From Planctomycetota bacterium (GTDB lineage: Bacteria > Planctomycetota > Planctomycetia > Pirellulales > UBA7805): a stretch of DNA of 15,738 nucleotides. The position numbers and the translations under genes were made by a program. The stretch spans positions 1 through 15,738 of the forward strand of contig JABABY010000024.1 in NCBI GenBank assembly GCA_014237955.1, read 5' to 3'. The notes beneath the pieces are model-generated. The model worked only from the letters and a program-made list of their open reading frames with translations, was not told where the DNA came from and made no database searches. Below, piece after piece: positions 7,795 through 15,706 of this stretch (position 1 is the first letter of the stretch; the number at the start of each line of letters is the position of its first letter).

Positions 7795-8265
7795 ATGTCG
7801 CACCATTTTATCAAGCAGCTTACCGCAGAGCAGTCGGTCGATCAGGTTTTTCTGGCTTCGGAAAAACAGCTTCGATCAAACCGTCAGGGAAATTTATACC
7901 TGCAATTGCGTCTCTCTGATCGATCCGGGTCGGTCGATGCGAGAATGTGGAATGCCAATGAGGAAAAAGCGGCCCTGATTTCGGACGGCGACTACGTTCG
8001 TGTCAAGGGAACGACCCAACTCTTTCAGGGCGCGATCCAGCTGATTATCAAGCACATTTCCAAGGTGGCTGCGACTGAGGTGGACGAAGCCGATTTTCGC
8101 CTTTTGCCGGAGAGTGACATTGAAAAGCTCCGTGGGCAGCTTGTGGCAAATTTGCAGTCGATCCAAGAAGAAAATTTACGAGCTGTCGTAGATGCCTATC
8201 TCGGCGATGAAGTCTTTATGGACAAATTCTGCCGGGCGCCAGCGGGAGTCAAAAACCATCATTAG
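7795..8265 (+). CDS. N-terminal fragment of YhaM-like nuclease (OB-fold)
   Basis: If translation stops at the TAG, a 156-residue protein results. It starts at ATG 7795; an open frame from GTG 7738 would add 19 hydrophobic residues that do not fit the family. It carries the nucleic-acid-binding OB fold (about 14-92) and an acidic helical linker, and ends in GVKNHH. It would have no HD metal site and so could not be a nuclease on its own, though it might still bind RNA. Confidence 0.6.
   Translation: MSHHFIKQLTAEQSVDQVFLASEKQLRSNRQGNLYLQLRLSDRSGSVDARMWNANEEKAALISDGDYVRVKGTTQLFQGAIQLIIKHISKVAATEVDEADFRLLPESDIEKLRGQLVANLQSIQEENLRAVVDAYLGDEVFMDKFCRAPAGVKNHH
8263..8265 (+). other. In-frame TAG within the conserved HD motif of yhaM
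   Basis: The codon lies between KNHH and HQGGLLQH. Relatives, as I recall them, have an ordinary residue here (an HH-A-Y-x-GGLL-x-H pattern). Neighbouring codons on both sides remain in one frame, so no net indel is needed to explain the break. No pyrrolysine genes or readthrough context are visible in the window. Confidence 0.9.
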
Positions 8266-8277
8266 CATCAGGGGGGG

Positions 8278-8766
8278 TTGCTGCAACATGTCGTCCAGTT
8301 ATGCCATCTGGTAACGCGCATTTCCGATCTTTATCCAGAACTCGATTCGGATCTGATGTTGCTCGGAGCCTTTCTGCACGACTCCGGGAAAGTCGACGAG
8401 CTAGGATACGAACGTGATTTGCATTATACGGATGTCGGCCAACTGCTCGGACACATTGTCATTGCAATCAGTATGCTCGATGCCAAACTGGCGGATTTAG
8501 CAGAATCGCAAGGCCGCTCGTTCCCCGAGGAATTGTTGCTGCGTCTGAAACATCTGATTGTCTCTCACCATGGTGCAACCGAATTCGGGAGCCCGACGGT
8601 CCCCATGACGGTCGAGGCAATTGCTTTGCATCATCTGGATATCTTTGATGCGAGAATCAATCAATTTGAACAATTGCTTCGCGACGATGCCAACGTGGAA
8701 AGTCGTTGGACACAATACCATCCGAACTTAGGTCGCAAGCTCTTTAAGGGTACGACCGATGGATGA
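8278..8766 (+). CDS. C-terminal fragment of YhaM-like nuclease (HD domain)
   Basis: The frame continues after the TAG and could start at TTG 8278, giving 162 residues that hold the whole HD set: H4, HD (34-35), HH (97-98), HH (118-119) and D121. A run of seven G (8271-8277) directly abuts the TTG, too close for a normal ribosome binding site, so independent initiation is uncertain. The next in-frame ATG (near 8356) would lose the first HD histidine. The last codons overlap the start of rnr by eight bases. Confidence 0.55.
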   Translation: MLQHVVQLCHLVTRISDLYPELDSDLMLLGAFLHDSGKVDELGYERDLHYTDVGQLLGHIVIAISMLDAKLADLAESQGRSFPEELLLRLKHLIVSHHGATEFGSPTVPMTVEAIALHHLDIFDARINQFEQLLRDDANVESRWTQYHPNLGRKLFKGTTDG

Positions 8767-11110
8767 AGAAGAACTGCAGCAGGCAGTCCTCTCGCATGTG
8801 AGCCGGCCGGGATATCGTCCTCTTAAGGCCCGGAAAATTGCCTCAAAACTGGGGCTAGATGCAGAGGGTGCCAGTGCGCTCAAAAAAACAGTCAAACGGC
8901 TCGTCAAGAAAGGCAAGCTTGCCTATGGCGAGAATCACACGCTGATGCTGCCGGGCAAGCGTGACTCGAAACGGATTACCGGTGTCTTTCGTCGTCTACC
9001 GAGCGGGTTTGGATTTGTGCGCCCTCAAATTGCCGGGCGAACACAAAACAGTGGAGACGATATCTATATTCCACGCAAACGTGCGGCCGATGCGGCCAGC
9101 GGTGACATTGTGCTCGTGCGGCTCACCGGCAAGCGAGGTTCTCGTCACGGGACTGGTCCGGCGGGCGAGATTATTGAAGTGGTTGAGCGAGACTCGCATC
9201 GTTTTGTCGGCACCTATTTCGAACAGGGCGGGATCTGCCTAGTGCAGGTTGACGGAAAAATCTTTTCGCAGCCTATCCTGGTGGGAGACGCTGCCTCCCG
9301 AAGTACCCGCCCCAACGAGAAGGTCGTGATCGAAATGGTTCGCTTCCCTTCGCACATCCACGATGGTGAAGCTGTGGTTGTCGAAGTCTTGGGGCCGAGA
9401 AATCAGCCCGGTGTCGACACCATGTCGATCATTCATGAATTTGGATTGCCGGGTGACTTCGCAGAGGAAGTACTGGAGGAAACCCGCCGGATCGCTGCGT
9501 CTTTTGATGCATCGATCTCGTCGGACCGGCGAGATTTGACCGATCTTACGGTTGTGACAATCGATCCGGTCGACGCCCGTGACTTCGATGATGCGATTTC
9601 ACTTGAGCGAAACAGTGCGGGACATTGGCGTTTGGGTGTCCACATCGCCGATGTATCGCATTTTGTCAAACCGAATAGCGTGCTCGATCATGAAGCGAAA
9701 GAGCGCGCCACGAGCGTCTATCTCCCGGACCGGGTAATCCCCATGTTGCCGGAGACCATTTCGAACAACCTTGCCAGCCTACAGCCTGAGGCTGTTCGTT
9801 ACACCCGAACAGTTTTTATCGAGTTCACCGCTGATGGCGCGCGGGTCTCTACCGAATCTATCGGGGCTGCTATCCGTAGTGATCGCCGCCTGCATTACGA
9901 GGAGGTCGACGAATTTCTGGCGGATAGGCAATCCTGGAAAAAGAAACTTTCGGCTGAGGTGCACACGTTGCTTGCAGACATGCATACCTTGGCCATGATT
10001 CTCCGTCGCCGCCGCTTTGATCGTGGCGCGCTGGAACTCTCGATGCCTGAAGTAAAAATTGATCTCGACAAAAAAGGACGTGTCTCGGGCGCACACCTTG
10101 TAGAGAATACCGAGAGCCATCAGATTATTGAAGAGTTTATGTTGGCGGCCAACGAGGCGGTTGCGGATCTATTGCAGGAGGCGAGCAAAGATTTCCTTCG
10201 CCGCGTCCATGAGTCCCCCGATCCCCGCAAACTCAAACTGCTCGGTGAGTTTGTCCGCGAATTGGGGATCGAAGCAGGAGGCTTGGAAAGTCGTTTTGAA
10301 CTTCAAGCCTTGCTCAAATCGGTCGTGGGCCGTCCCGAGGAGTACGCAGTCAATTATGGGGTGCTGCGAAGCATGCGCAAGGCGCACTACAGCCCAGCAG
10401 CGGAAGGACACTTTGCGCTCTCTAGCGACTGTTACTGCCATTTCACATCTCCGATTCGCCGATATCCGGATCTCACGATCCACCGGTTGTTGAGACTTCT
10501 CGAGCAGGAGCGTGGCGACTCCCTCCACGGTGACGCCCTCGCGGCGTTGGGCGACCACTGCAGTGCACGCGAGCAGCGGGCCGAACAGGCGGAGCGAGAA
10601 CTCATTAAGGTGAAACTGCTGAATTATCTCAGGACCCGGCTCGGCGAAGAAATGGAGGGTGTGGTAACGGGCGTACAGAGTTTTGGCCTGTTCGTACAAG
10701 GCATTGGGCTTCCTGCCGAGGGGTTCATTCACGTCACATCTCTTGCGGATGACTACTATCAGTTCGATGCTCCAACGCACTCACTCACCGGTCGTCGCCG
10801 TGGCAACGCATTTCGTCTTGGGGATTTTGTGCGGGTGGCGGTTGCGCACGTGGATGTCGATCGTCGGGAATTGGATTTTCGCTTGGTGGGCCAACTGAAA
10901 GATCGTCCACCAGTACGCTCGCGGCAGACGCCTAGTCGTAGAAAATCTACAAGCGGACGAGGGGATCCAAAAGGCCGCCGGGGAAAGCAGAGCAAAGGGA
11001 GGAGCGGAAAGAAAACATCCAAGGGAAATCCGGCCCGCAAAAAAACCAAAAGCAAGAACAAAGCTAAAATTAAAAAGAAAACCAACCGCAAAAAGAAAAA
11101 GAAACGGTGA
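8759..11110 (+). CDS. rnr: Ribonuclease R (RNase II/RNB family exoribonuclease)
   Basis: RNase R degrades structured RNA from 3' to 5' in the cytoplasm. The product is 783 aa, similar to E. coli RNase R. Domains in order: winged-helix-like N terminus (about 1-65), cold-shock/OB domains starting with ITGVFRRLPSGFGFVRP (73-89), the RNB catalytic domain with IDPVDARDFDDA (268-279), whose Asp residues bind Mg2+, VHIADVSHFV (294-303), and SPIRRYPDLTIHRLL (564-578). An S1 domain follows at about 632-708 (GVVTGVQSFGLFV). Residues 711-783 are a Lys/Arg/Ser/Gly tail ending in nearly continuous lysine, likely disordered and RNA- or ribosome-binding. The ATG overlaps the yhaM stop by eight bases and GGG lies about eight bases upstream, so translation is probably coupled to yhaM. 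Confidence 0.97.
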   Translation: MDEEELQQAVLSHVSRPGYRPLKARKIASKLGLDAEGASALKKTVKRLVKKGKLAYGENHTLMLPGKRDSKRITGVFRRLPSGFGFVRPQIAGRTQNSGDDIYIPRKRAADAASGDIVLVRLTGKRGSRHGTGPAGEIIEVVERDSHRFVGTYFEQGGICLVQVDGKIFSQPILVGDAASRSTRPNEKVVIEMVRFPSHIHDGEAVVVEVLGPRNQPGVDTMSIIHEFGLPGDFAEEVLEETRRIAASFDASISSDRRDLTDLTVVTIDPVDARDFDDAISLERNSAGHWRLGVHIADVSHFVKPNSVLDHEAKERATSVYLPDRVIPMLPETISNNLASLQPEAVRYTRTVFIEFTADGARVSTESIGAAIRSDRRLHYEEVDEFLADRQSWKKKLSAEVHTLLADMHTLAMILRRRRFDRGALELSMPEVKIDLDKKGRVSGAHLVENTESHQIIEEFMLAANEAVADLLQEASKDFLRRVHESPDPRKLKLLGEFVRELGIEAGGLESRFELQALLKSVVGRPEEYAVNYGVLRSMRKAHYSPAAEGHFALSSDCYCHFTSPIRRYPDLTIHRLLRLLEQERGDSLHGDALAALGDHCSAREQRAEQAERELIKVKLLNYLRTRLGEEMEGVVTGVQSFGLFVQGIGLPAEGFIHVTSLADDYYQFDAPTHSLTGRRRGNAFRLGDFVRVAVAHVDVDRRELDFRLVGQLKDRPPVRSRQTPSRRKSTSGRGDPKGRRGKQSKGRSGKKTSKGNPARKKTKSKNKAKIKKKTNRKKKKKR

Positions 11111-11265
11111 ATCGAGCAATGATTGTAGGACCCTGCCCCATCGGGTCATGCCAACGGTCTCGTTATCGACCGACGAGGCAAGAAAATCGCCCCCTGGCGA
11201 TGTGATGGCTGTGCGCTAAAATACAACAAACTACCCCTTCCAGTCCCCGACAAGGTGCGAAACGG
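11111..11265. other. Gap between rnr and gcvT with three short hairpins
   Basis: Three inverted repeats lie in a row: GACCC/GGGTC (11129-11133 and 11143-11147), GTCTCGT/ACGAGGC with one G-T pair (11157-11163 and 11173-11179), and the perfect ATCGCC/GGCGAT around CCCT (11186-11191 and 11196-11201). None is followed by a T tract. A -10-like TAAAAT is at 11217-11222 without a good -35. The region may hold the end of the RNA-decay transcript and the promoter or leader of the glycine cleavage genes. No glycine riboswitch core was recognised. Confidence 0.4.
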
Positions 11266-12381
11266 ATGACGCAGACGCTGGCTGAGACACCGCTCCATGG
11301 ATGGCATGCTTCCCATGGTGGGAGGATGGTTGAGTTTGGTGGCTGGTCGATGCCGGTTCAATACAGTTCCATTCTCAAAGAGCACCAGGCCACGCGCACG
11401 GCCGTAGGCCTGTTCGATATTTCGCATATGGGACGTCTTCGCCTGGAGGGATCTGGGGCGGCTCCGTTCCTCGATTCGCTTCTAACGAGAAGCATAGTCG
11501 ATCTGCCACTCGGTAGCATCCGTTACGGGCTGCTTGCCAATGACGAAGGGGGAACAATCGACGATGTTCTCGTGTACCACCTTGAGGATCAACGAGGCCC
11601 CTTTTACATGGTGGTCTGCAACGCTTCGAACCGGGAAAAAGTGGTCCGCTGGCTAGAGAATCATCTTCTGGACAACACAGGCATTCCATTGAAAGATGAG
11701 ACGTATGGCTCGGCGATGATCGCTGTCCAAGGCCCACTTGCCTTGGAAACGATCGCTCCACTGGTCGACGACGATCCATCAGGCATGCAGTATTATACCG
11801 GTCGCTGCGGTCGGATTGGCAACACATTCGGTCAATGGAGCCGCACCGGTTACACAGGGGAAGATGGCTGGGAATTGGTTGTGCCGGCTGCTTCAGCGGC
11901 TGAGGTATGGGAGCAGTTGGTTCTCAGGAGTCGTCAATCCGGTGGCACCACTGTCGGGCTCGCTGCCCGCGACGTGTTGCGACTTGAAGCAGCCATGCCT
12001 TTGTACGGGCATGAACTCAGCGAGAGCATTTCTGGTGTCCAGGCGGGCCTGGGATTTGCGATGAACTTGGAGGATCGATCGTTTCCGGGGCGCGATGCGT
12101 TGCTGCAGCAAAAAAATGACAAGACGTTGCCCCGGCGGGTCGGTTTGATTTGTACGGGAAAACGTGTGCCGAGAGAGGGATATGCGATTGCCAAAGGATC
12201 GGAGCGAGTCGGTAAAATTACAAGTGGAACTTTTTCGCCGACGTTGGAAAAACCGATCGCGATGGGGTATGTGGCCCCCTCCGCAGCGGTTGTGGGAAAC
12301 GATCTAATGATCGACGTCCGTGGGCGTATGGAAGTGGCTCGGGTAGCTCCTTTACCATTTTATCGTAGGAGTGTCACCTGA
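11266..12381 (+). CDS. gcvT: Aminomethyltransferase, glycine cleavage system T protein
   Basis: GcvT takes the aminomethyl group from the lipoyl arm of GcvH, releases ammonia and passes the one-carbon unit to tetrahydrofolate. The product is 371 aa, typical of the family. The start is ATG 11266, with AGGTG eight bases upstream. Recognisable segments are the N-terminal HGWHASHGGRMVEFGGWSMP (11-30), FDISHMGRLRL (50-60), GGTIDDVLVY (95-104) with the conserved catalytic Asp at about 100, SRTGYTGEDGWE (192-203), AARDVLRLEA (233-242), and the C-terminal barrel with KITSGTFSPTLEKPIAMGYV (317-336). It heads the cluster; gcvH follows after 81 bases. Confidence 0.97.
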   Translation: MTQTLAETPLHGWHASHGGRMVEFGGWSMPVQYSSILKEHQATRTAVGLFDISHMGRLRLEGSGAAPFLDSLLTRSIVDLPLGSIRYGLLANDEGGTIDDVLVYHLEDQRGPFYMVVCNASNREKVVRWLENHLLDNTGIPLKDETYGSAMIAVQGPLALETIAPLVDDDPSGMQYYTGRCGRIGNTFGQWSRTGYTGEDGWELVVPAASAAEVWEQLVLRSRQSGGTTVGLAARDVLRLEAAMPLYGHELSESISGVQAGLGFAMNLEDRSFPGRDALLQQKNDKTLPRRVGLICTGKRVPREGYAIAKGSERVGKITSGTFSPTLEKPIAMGYVAPSAAVVGNDLMIDVRGRMEVARVAPLPFYRRSVT

Positions 12382-12383
12382 CT

Positions 12384-12427
12384 GCCGCCATATAGAGGGT
12401 GGCTACGGTGTGGCTCTCCCCTACAAT
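12384..12427 (+). other. Hairpin and -10-like box between gcvT and gcvH
   Basis: GCCGCC (12384-12389) can pair with GGTGGC (12398-12403), with one G-T pair, right after the gcvT stop. TACAAT (12422-12427) resembles a -10 box but has no matching -35. The segment could tune the level of gcvH relative to gcvT; the evidence is weak. Confidence 0.25.
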
Positions 12428-12462
12428 GATTATGAAACTTTGCATTTAAAGGAAACAAACAG

Positions 12463-12861
12463 GTGAAACCGGAAGAATTGCGATATGCCAAAACCCACGA
12501 GTGGGTATACGTTCCTCAAGAAGATGGCAACCGACTGGCCACCATCGGTATTTCCGCCTTCGCGGTCGAAGCCTTGACCGATCTGGTGTTTCTGGAATTA
12601 CCGGAGGTTGGCAAGCAGGTCCAACAGGGAGAGACGCTTGGGGAGGTGGAGTCGGTGAAGGCAGTGAGTGACTTTTACAGTCCGGTAGCGGGCGAAGTCG
12701 TCGAGGTCAACTCGGAACTCCCGGATGATCTAGAACAACTCGGAGAGGATCCGTACGGTCGGGGATGGATTGCGAAAATCCGCCTGAGCGATGAGTCGGC
12801 CCTCGATGCCTTGATGGATCATGCCGCCTACGGTGCCCTGTGTGCCGAAGAGGAGATTTGA
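12463..12861 (+). CDS. gcvH: Glycine cleavage system H protein
   Basis: GcvH is the small lipoylated shuttle that carries the aminomethyl intermediate between the P, T and L proteins. The product is 132 aa, starting at GTG 12463 with AAGGA about nine bases upstream. Markers are the THEWV segment (11-15), the GISAFAVEALTDLVFLELPE stretch (29-48), and GEVESVKAVSDFYSPVAG (60-77), in which Lys66 is the lipoylation site; the GEDPYGRGWIAKI block (94-106) is also typical. The gcvPA start lies three bases after its stop, so the two are very likely translated from one message. Lipoylation needs a lipoate ligase or LipB/LipA encoded elsewhere. Confidence 0.97.
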   Translation: MKPEELRYAKTHEWVYVPQEDGNRLATIGISAFAVEALTDLVFLELPEVGKQVQQGETLGEVESVKAVSDFYSPVAGEVVEVNSELPDDLEQLGEDPYGRGWIAKIRLSDESALDALMDHAAYGALCAEEEI

Positions 12862-12864
12862 GGG

Positions 12865-14235
12865 ATGCCTTACCTCTACAATACGCCTGAGGATCAGCGT
12901 GCGATGCTCGAGGCGATCGGTTGTGCCTCGATCGACGCGCTTTTTAAGACGATTCCGGAAGAACTCCGGCTCGACAGGCCACTCGACTTTCCCCCTGCAA
13001 TGGGTGAATTGGAATTGACCCGTCATATCACAGGGCTTGCTGCCCAAAATCTCTCGTCGGAAAGTGCGGACTGCTTCTTAGGGGCGGGTAGTTACGATCA
13101 TTTTATTCCAGCAGTGGTCGATTATGTCGCCTCGCGTGGCGAATTTTATACTTCCTACACGCCCTATCAGGCAGAGGTCAGCCAGGGCAATCTGCAGGCG
13201 ATGTTCGAATACCAGAGCATGATTTGCGAATTGACGGGCATGGATGTTTCCAATCAGAGTCTTTACGACGGTGGTACCGCAGCGGTTGAGGCGGTGCTGA
13301 TGAGCATGGATGTAACGCGTCGTCGTGGAAAGGTCATTGTTGCCCAAAGCGTCCACCCGGAGTATCGGCAAATACTCGACACCTATTTAACGAGTCTGCC
13401 GACCAAGGTGGTGAGTGTGGGTTGTCCGAAGGGAACTATCAACAGAGAGGACTTTGCCGAGGCGCTGGGTGACGATACGGCATGCGTGCTGCTCCAACAG
13501 CCGAACTTTTTCGGTTGTCTCGAGGAGGTCCGAGAATTGGCAGAACAGACCCATGCCGCTGGTGCGTTGTTGGTCGTTGTGGTGGACCCGATCAGTCTGG
13601 GACTGCTCGAGCGGCCTGGAGATTATGGTGCAGATATTGTGGTGGCCGAGGGTCAGTCGCTCGGCACCCCGATGCAGTATGGTGGCCCTTATCTTGGGAT
13701 CATGGCCTGCCGTGAAGCCTTTGTCCGCCGTCTTCCCGGAAGGATCGCGGGACAGACCGTAGACAGACGCGGCAAACAATGCTGGGTCCTGACGCTACAG
13801 ACGCGCGAACAGCATATCCGTCGCGATAAGGCTACCAGCAATATTTGTACAAACCAGGGCCTCTTTGCCCTACGAGCCAGCGTTTACTTAGCAGCAATGG
13901 GCCCGGAGGGCCTACGGGACGTGGCCGGACTATGTTTGCAAAAGGCGGCGTACGCTAGAGAGAGTTTTGCGAGTCTGGAACGCTTCGAGCCTGCTTTCGA
14001 TGCTCCTGTGTTTAAGGAGTTTGTTCTTCGAGACCGCCAGAATCGAGTGCAGCAACTCCTGGTCGATACGGAGAGTGCCGGTATTTTGGCAGGCGTCCCG
14101 CTCGGTCGCTGGTATCCCGAATTGTCGGATTGCCTGCTTGTGGCAGTGACCGAAAAGCGTACCCGTTCCCAAATCGATCGTTTGGTAGATTTTGTTGCCG
14201 AGGATTCCAAAGACAAGGCGGCCTTACATGCGTAA
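12865..14235 (+). CDS. gcvPA: Glycine dehydrogenase (decarboxylating) subunit 1
   Basis: This is the N-terminal half of the two-subunit P protein, which with GcvPB decarboxylates glycine and loads the aminomethyl group onto GcvH. The product is 456 aa, usual for the subunit. Motifs are GLAAQNLSSES (57-67), FLGAGSYDHFIPAVV (71-85), YTPYQAEVSQGNLQ (98-111), YDGGTAAVEAVLM (134-146) and RRDKATSNICTNQ (319-331). The PLP lysine is not in this subunit, consistent with a pseudo-active half. GAGGAG precedes the ATG by ten bases, overlapping the end of gcvH. The stop overlaps the gcvPB start by eight bases, which favours equal synthesis of both subunits. Confidence 0.97.
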   Translation: MPYLYNTPEDQRAMLEAIGCASIDALFKTIPEELRLDRPLDFPPAMGELELTRHITGLAAQNLSSESADCFLGAGSYDHFIPAVVDYVASRGEFYTSYTPYQAEVSQGNLQAMFEYQSMICELTGMDVSNQSLYDGGTAAVEAVLMSMDVTRRRGKVIVAQSVHPEYRQILDTYLTSLPTKVVSVGCPKGTINREDFAEALGDDTACVLLQQPNFFGCLEEVRELAEQTHAAGALLVVVVDPISLGLLERPGDYGADIVVAEGQSLGTPMQYGGPYLGIMACREAFVRRLPGRIAGQTVDRRGKQCWVLTLQTREQHIRRDKATSNICTNQGLFALRASVYLAAMGPEGLRDVAGLCLQKAAYARESFASLERFEPAFDAPVFKEFVLRDRQNRVQQLLVDTESAGILAGVPLGRWYPELSDCLLVAVTEKRTRSQIDRLVDFVAEDSKDKAALHA

Positions 14236-15706
14236 CAAGCAAGCTACCCGATTATTGCTCGAGCTTTCTGAGCCTGGCCGACGCGGTGCGGTACTGCCGG
14301 AGTGCGATGTCCCTTGCCAAAATCTGGAGAATTTGGTTCCAGATCGTTTTTTGGCAACGTCCGCCCCCAATTTGCCCGAAGTTACGGAGCCTGAAGTGGT
14401 CCGGCATTATGCCAATTTGTCGACACTCAACATGTCGGTCGATACCCACTTTTATCCACTTGGCTCCTGCACCATGAAGTACAACCCCAAGCGAAATGAA
14501 CGGCTTGCGGCATTACCGGGAATTGTGGATGTGCATCCTTATCAGTCGGATCGTTCGCTTCAGGGCCTTTTGCGGCTGTTCTTTGAATTGCAGCAGATGC
14601 TCGCAGAAATCAGTGGGCTTGATGCTGTCAGCCTACAGCCCGCCGCCGGCGCTCATGGAGAAATGGCGGCACTGATGGTCGCAGCAGCGTACTTTCGCGA
14701 TCAAGGCGAATTGCGAAATAAAGTACTCACACCCGATTCAGCGCACGGAACCAATCCCGCGAGCGCCAAGATGTGTGGTTTTGAATCGGTGACGGTAAAG
14801 AGTACTCCCGAAGGCTTTGTCGATATGGAAGACTTGCGCTCCAAACTTGATGAAACGGTTGCAGTCTTCATGATTACCAATCCCAACACGTTGGGGTTAT
14901 TTGAATGCAACGTGGCTGCGATTGCCGAAGAAGTCCACGCTCATGGCGGTTTAATTTACCTGGACGGTGCAAACATGAATGCGATTCTGGGCATCACCCG
15001 GCCTGGAGATTTTGGTGCGGACATGATGCACTTCAATCCGCATAAGACATTTAGCGGGCCACATGGTGGTGGTGGTCCCGGTGCCGGACCGATTGCCGTG
15101 GCTGAAAAGCTTGGCGATTACCTGCCGGTACCCATTGTCGTAAAAACAAACTCTCCGGACGGGCCCTTCTTTCACCTCGAATTTGATCGCCCCCAGTCCA
15201 TTGGAAGAGTCCGCAGTTTCTTTGGAAATTGCGGTGTTCTGGTGCGGGCCTATTGTTATCTCCTGACGCATGGCGGTCCGGGTCTCCGTAGGGTTGCCGA
15301 AAATGCGGTGTTGAATGCGAATTATCTTCTCAGTCGCGTGAAACATTTTCTGCCAGTCCCCCAGAGCGAGAGTTGTATGCATGAGTTTGTCGCATCGGCT
15401 GCGGAATTGAAGCAGGATCGTGGCATTGCGGCTATGGATTTGGCCAAACGACTCCTCGATTATGGAATTCATGCACCGACCGTATATTTTCCGCTTACCG
15501 TTAAGGAAGCGATCATGATCGAGCCGACTGAGACTGAAAGCAAAGAAACGCTCGATCACTTTGCAGAGACTCTGTTTCGCATTATTGATGAACCGGTGGA
15601 CCTCTTGCATGAGGCGCCGCATACAACCGGTGTGAGCCGCCCCGATGAAGTGGCTGCCGCGCGGAAGCCGATTTTGAAGTGGGTGGCGAACAACCCGCCA
15701 ACATAA
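14228..15706 (+). CDS. gcvPB: Glycine dehydrogenase (decarboxylating) subunit 2
   Basis: This is the PLP-carrying subunit of the split P protein. The product is 492 aa from ATG 14228; the frame is open from 14192, but those 12 residues lie fully within gcvPA and lack a ribosome binding site, whereas AAGG lies nine bases before 14228. Motifs are THFYPLGSCTMKYNPK (73-88), LQPAAGAHGE (136-145), DSAHGTNPASA (170-180), TNPNTLGLFE (218-227), YLDGANMNAILG (244-255) with the cofactor-binding Asp, and FNPHKTFSGPHGGGGPGAGP (269-288), where Lys273 should form the Schiff base with PLP. The gene closes the cluster; the L protein (dihydrolipoamide dehydrogenase) is not seen and is probably elsewhere. Confidence 0.97.
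   Translation: MRNKQATRLLLELSEPGRRGAVLPECDVPCQNLENLVPDRFLATSAPNLPEVTEPEVVRHYANLSTLNMSVDTHFYPLGSCTMKYNPKRNERLAALPGIVDVHPYQSDRSLQGLLRLFFELQQMLAEISGLDAVSLQPAAGAHGEMAALMVAAAYFRDQGELRNKVLTPDSAHGTNPASAKMCGFESVTVKSTPEGFVDMEDLRSKLDETVAVFMITNPNTLGLFECNVAAIAEEVHAHGGLIYLDGANMNAILGITRPGDFGADMMHFNPHKTFSGPHGGGGPGAGPIAVAEKLGDYLPVPIVVKTNSPDGPFFHLEFDRPQSIGRVRSFFGNCGVLVRAYCYLLTHGGPGLRRVAENAVLNANYLLSRVKHFLPVPQSESCMHEFVASAAELKQDRGIAAMDLAKRLLDYGIHAPTVYFPLTVKEAIMIEPTETESKETLDHFAETLFRIIDEPVDLLHEAPHTTGVSRPDEVAAARKPILKWVANNPPT

Larger units (their letters stand above)
7795..8766 (+). pseudogene. yhaM: yhaM-like 3'-5' exoribonuclease gene interrupted by an in-frame TAG
   Basis: Read through its TAG at codon 157, the frame gives a 323-residue protein, close to the roughly 310-residue YhaM family. 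These enzymes combine an OB-fold RNA-binding domain with an HD metal-dependent phosphohydrolase domain and degrade RNA from the 3' end. Residues 14-92 show the OB pattern (GNLYLQLRLSDRSG, 32-45). The linker ends in APAGVKNHH (148-156), then the stop, then HQGGLLQH (158-165), HDSGK (195-199), SHHG (257-260) and LHHLDIFDAR (278-287). All expected HD metal ligands are intact and both sides are in one frame, so a single substitution could account for the break. The end overlaps the start of rnr by eight bases. I treat it as a disrupted or split gene; an assembly error or readthrough is also possible. Confidence 0.72.

Noticed and set aside
8263..8265. Pyrrolysine or other programmed recoding of TAG
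   Set aside because: No pylT/pylS-like genes or structural signals are visible and the family does not need a special residue here. It is kept only as an outside possibility.
8271..8277. Seven-G run as a frameshift or homopolymer error causing the yhaM break
   Set aside because: The TAG is upstream of the run, and the two halves are already in the same frame, so an indel here would create a break rather than explain one.
11111..11265. Glycine riboswitch upstream of gcvT
   Set aside because: I could not find the conserved paired aptamer cores; only short hairpins are present.
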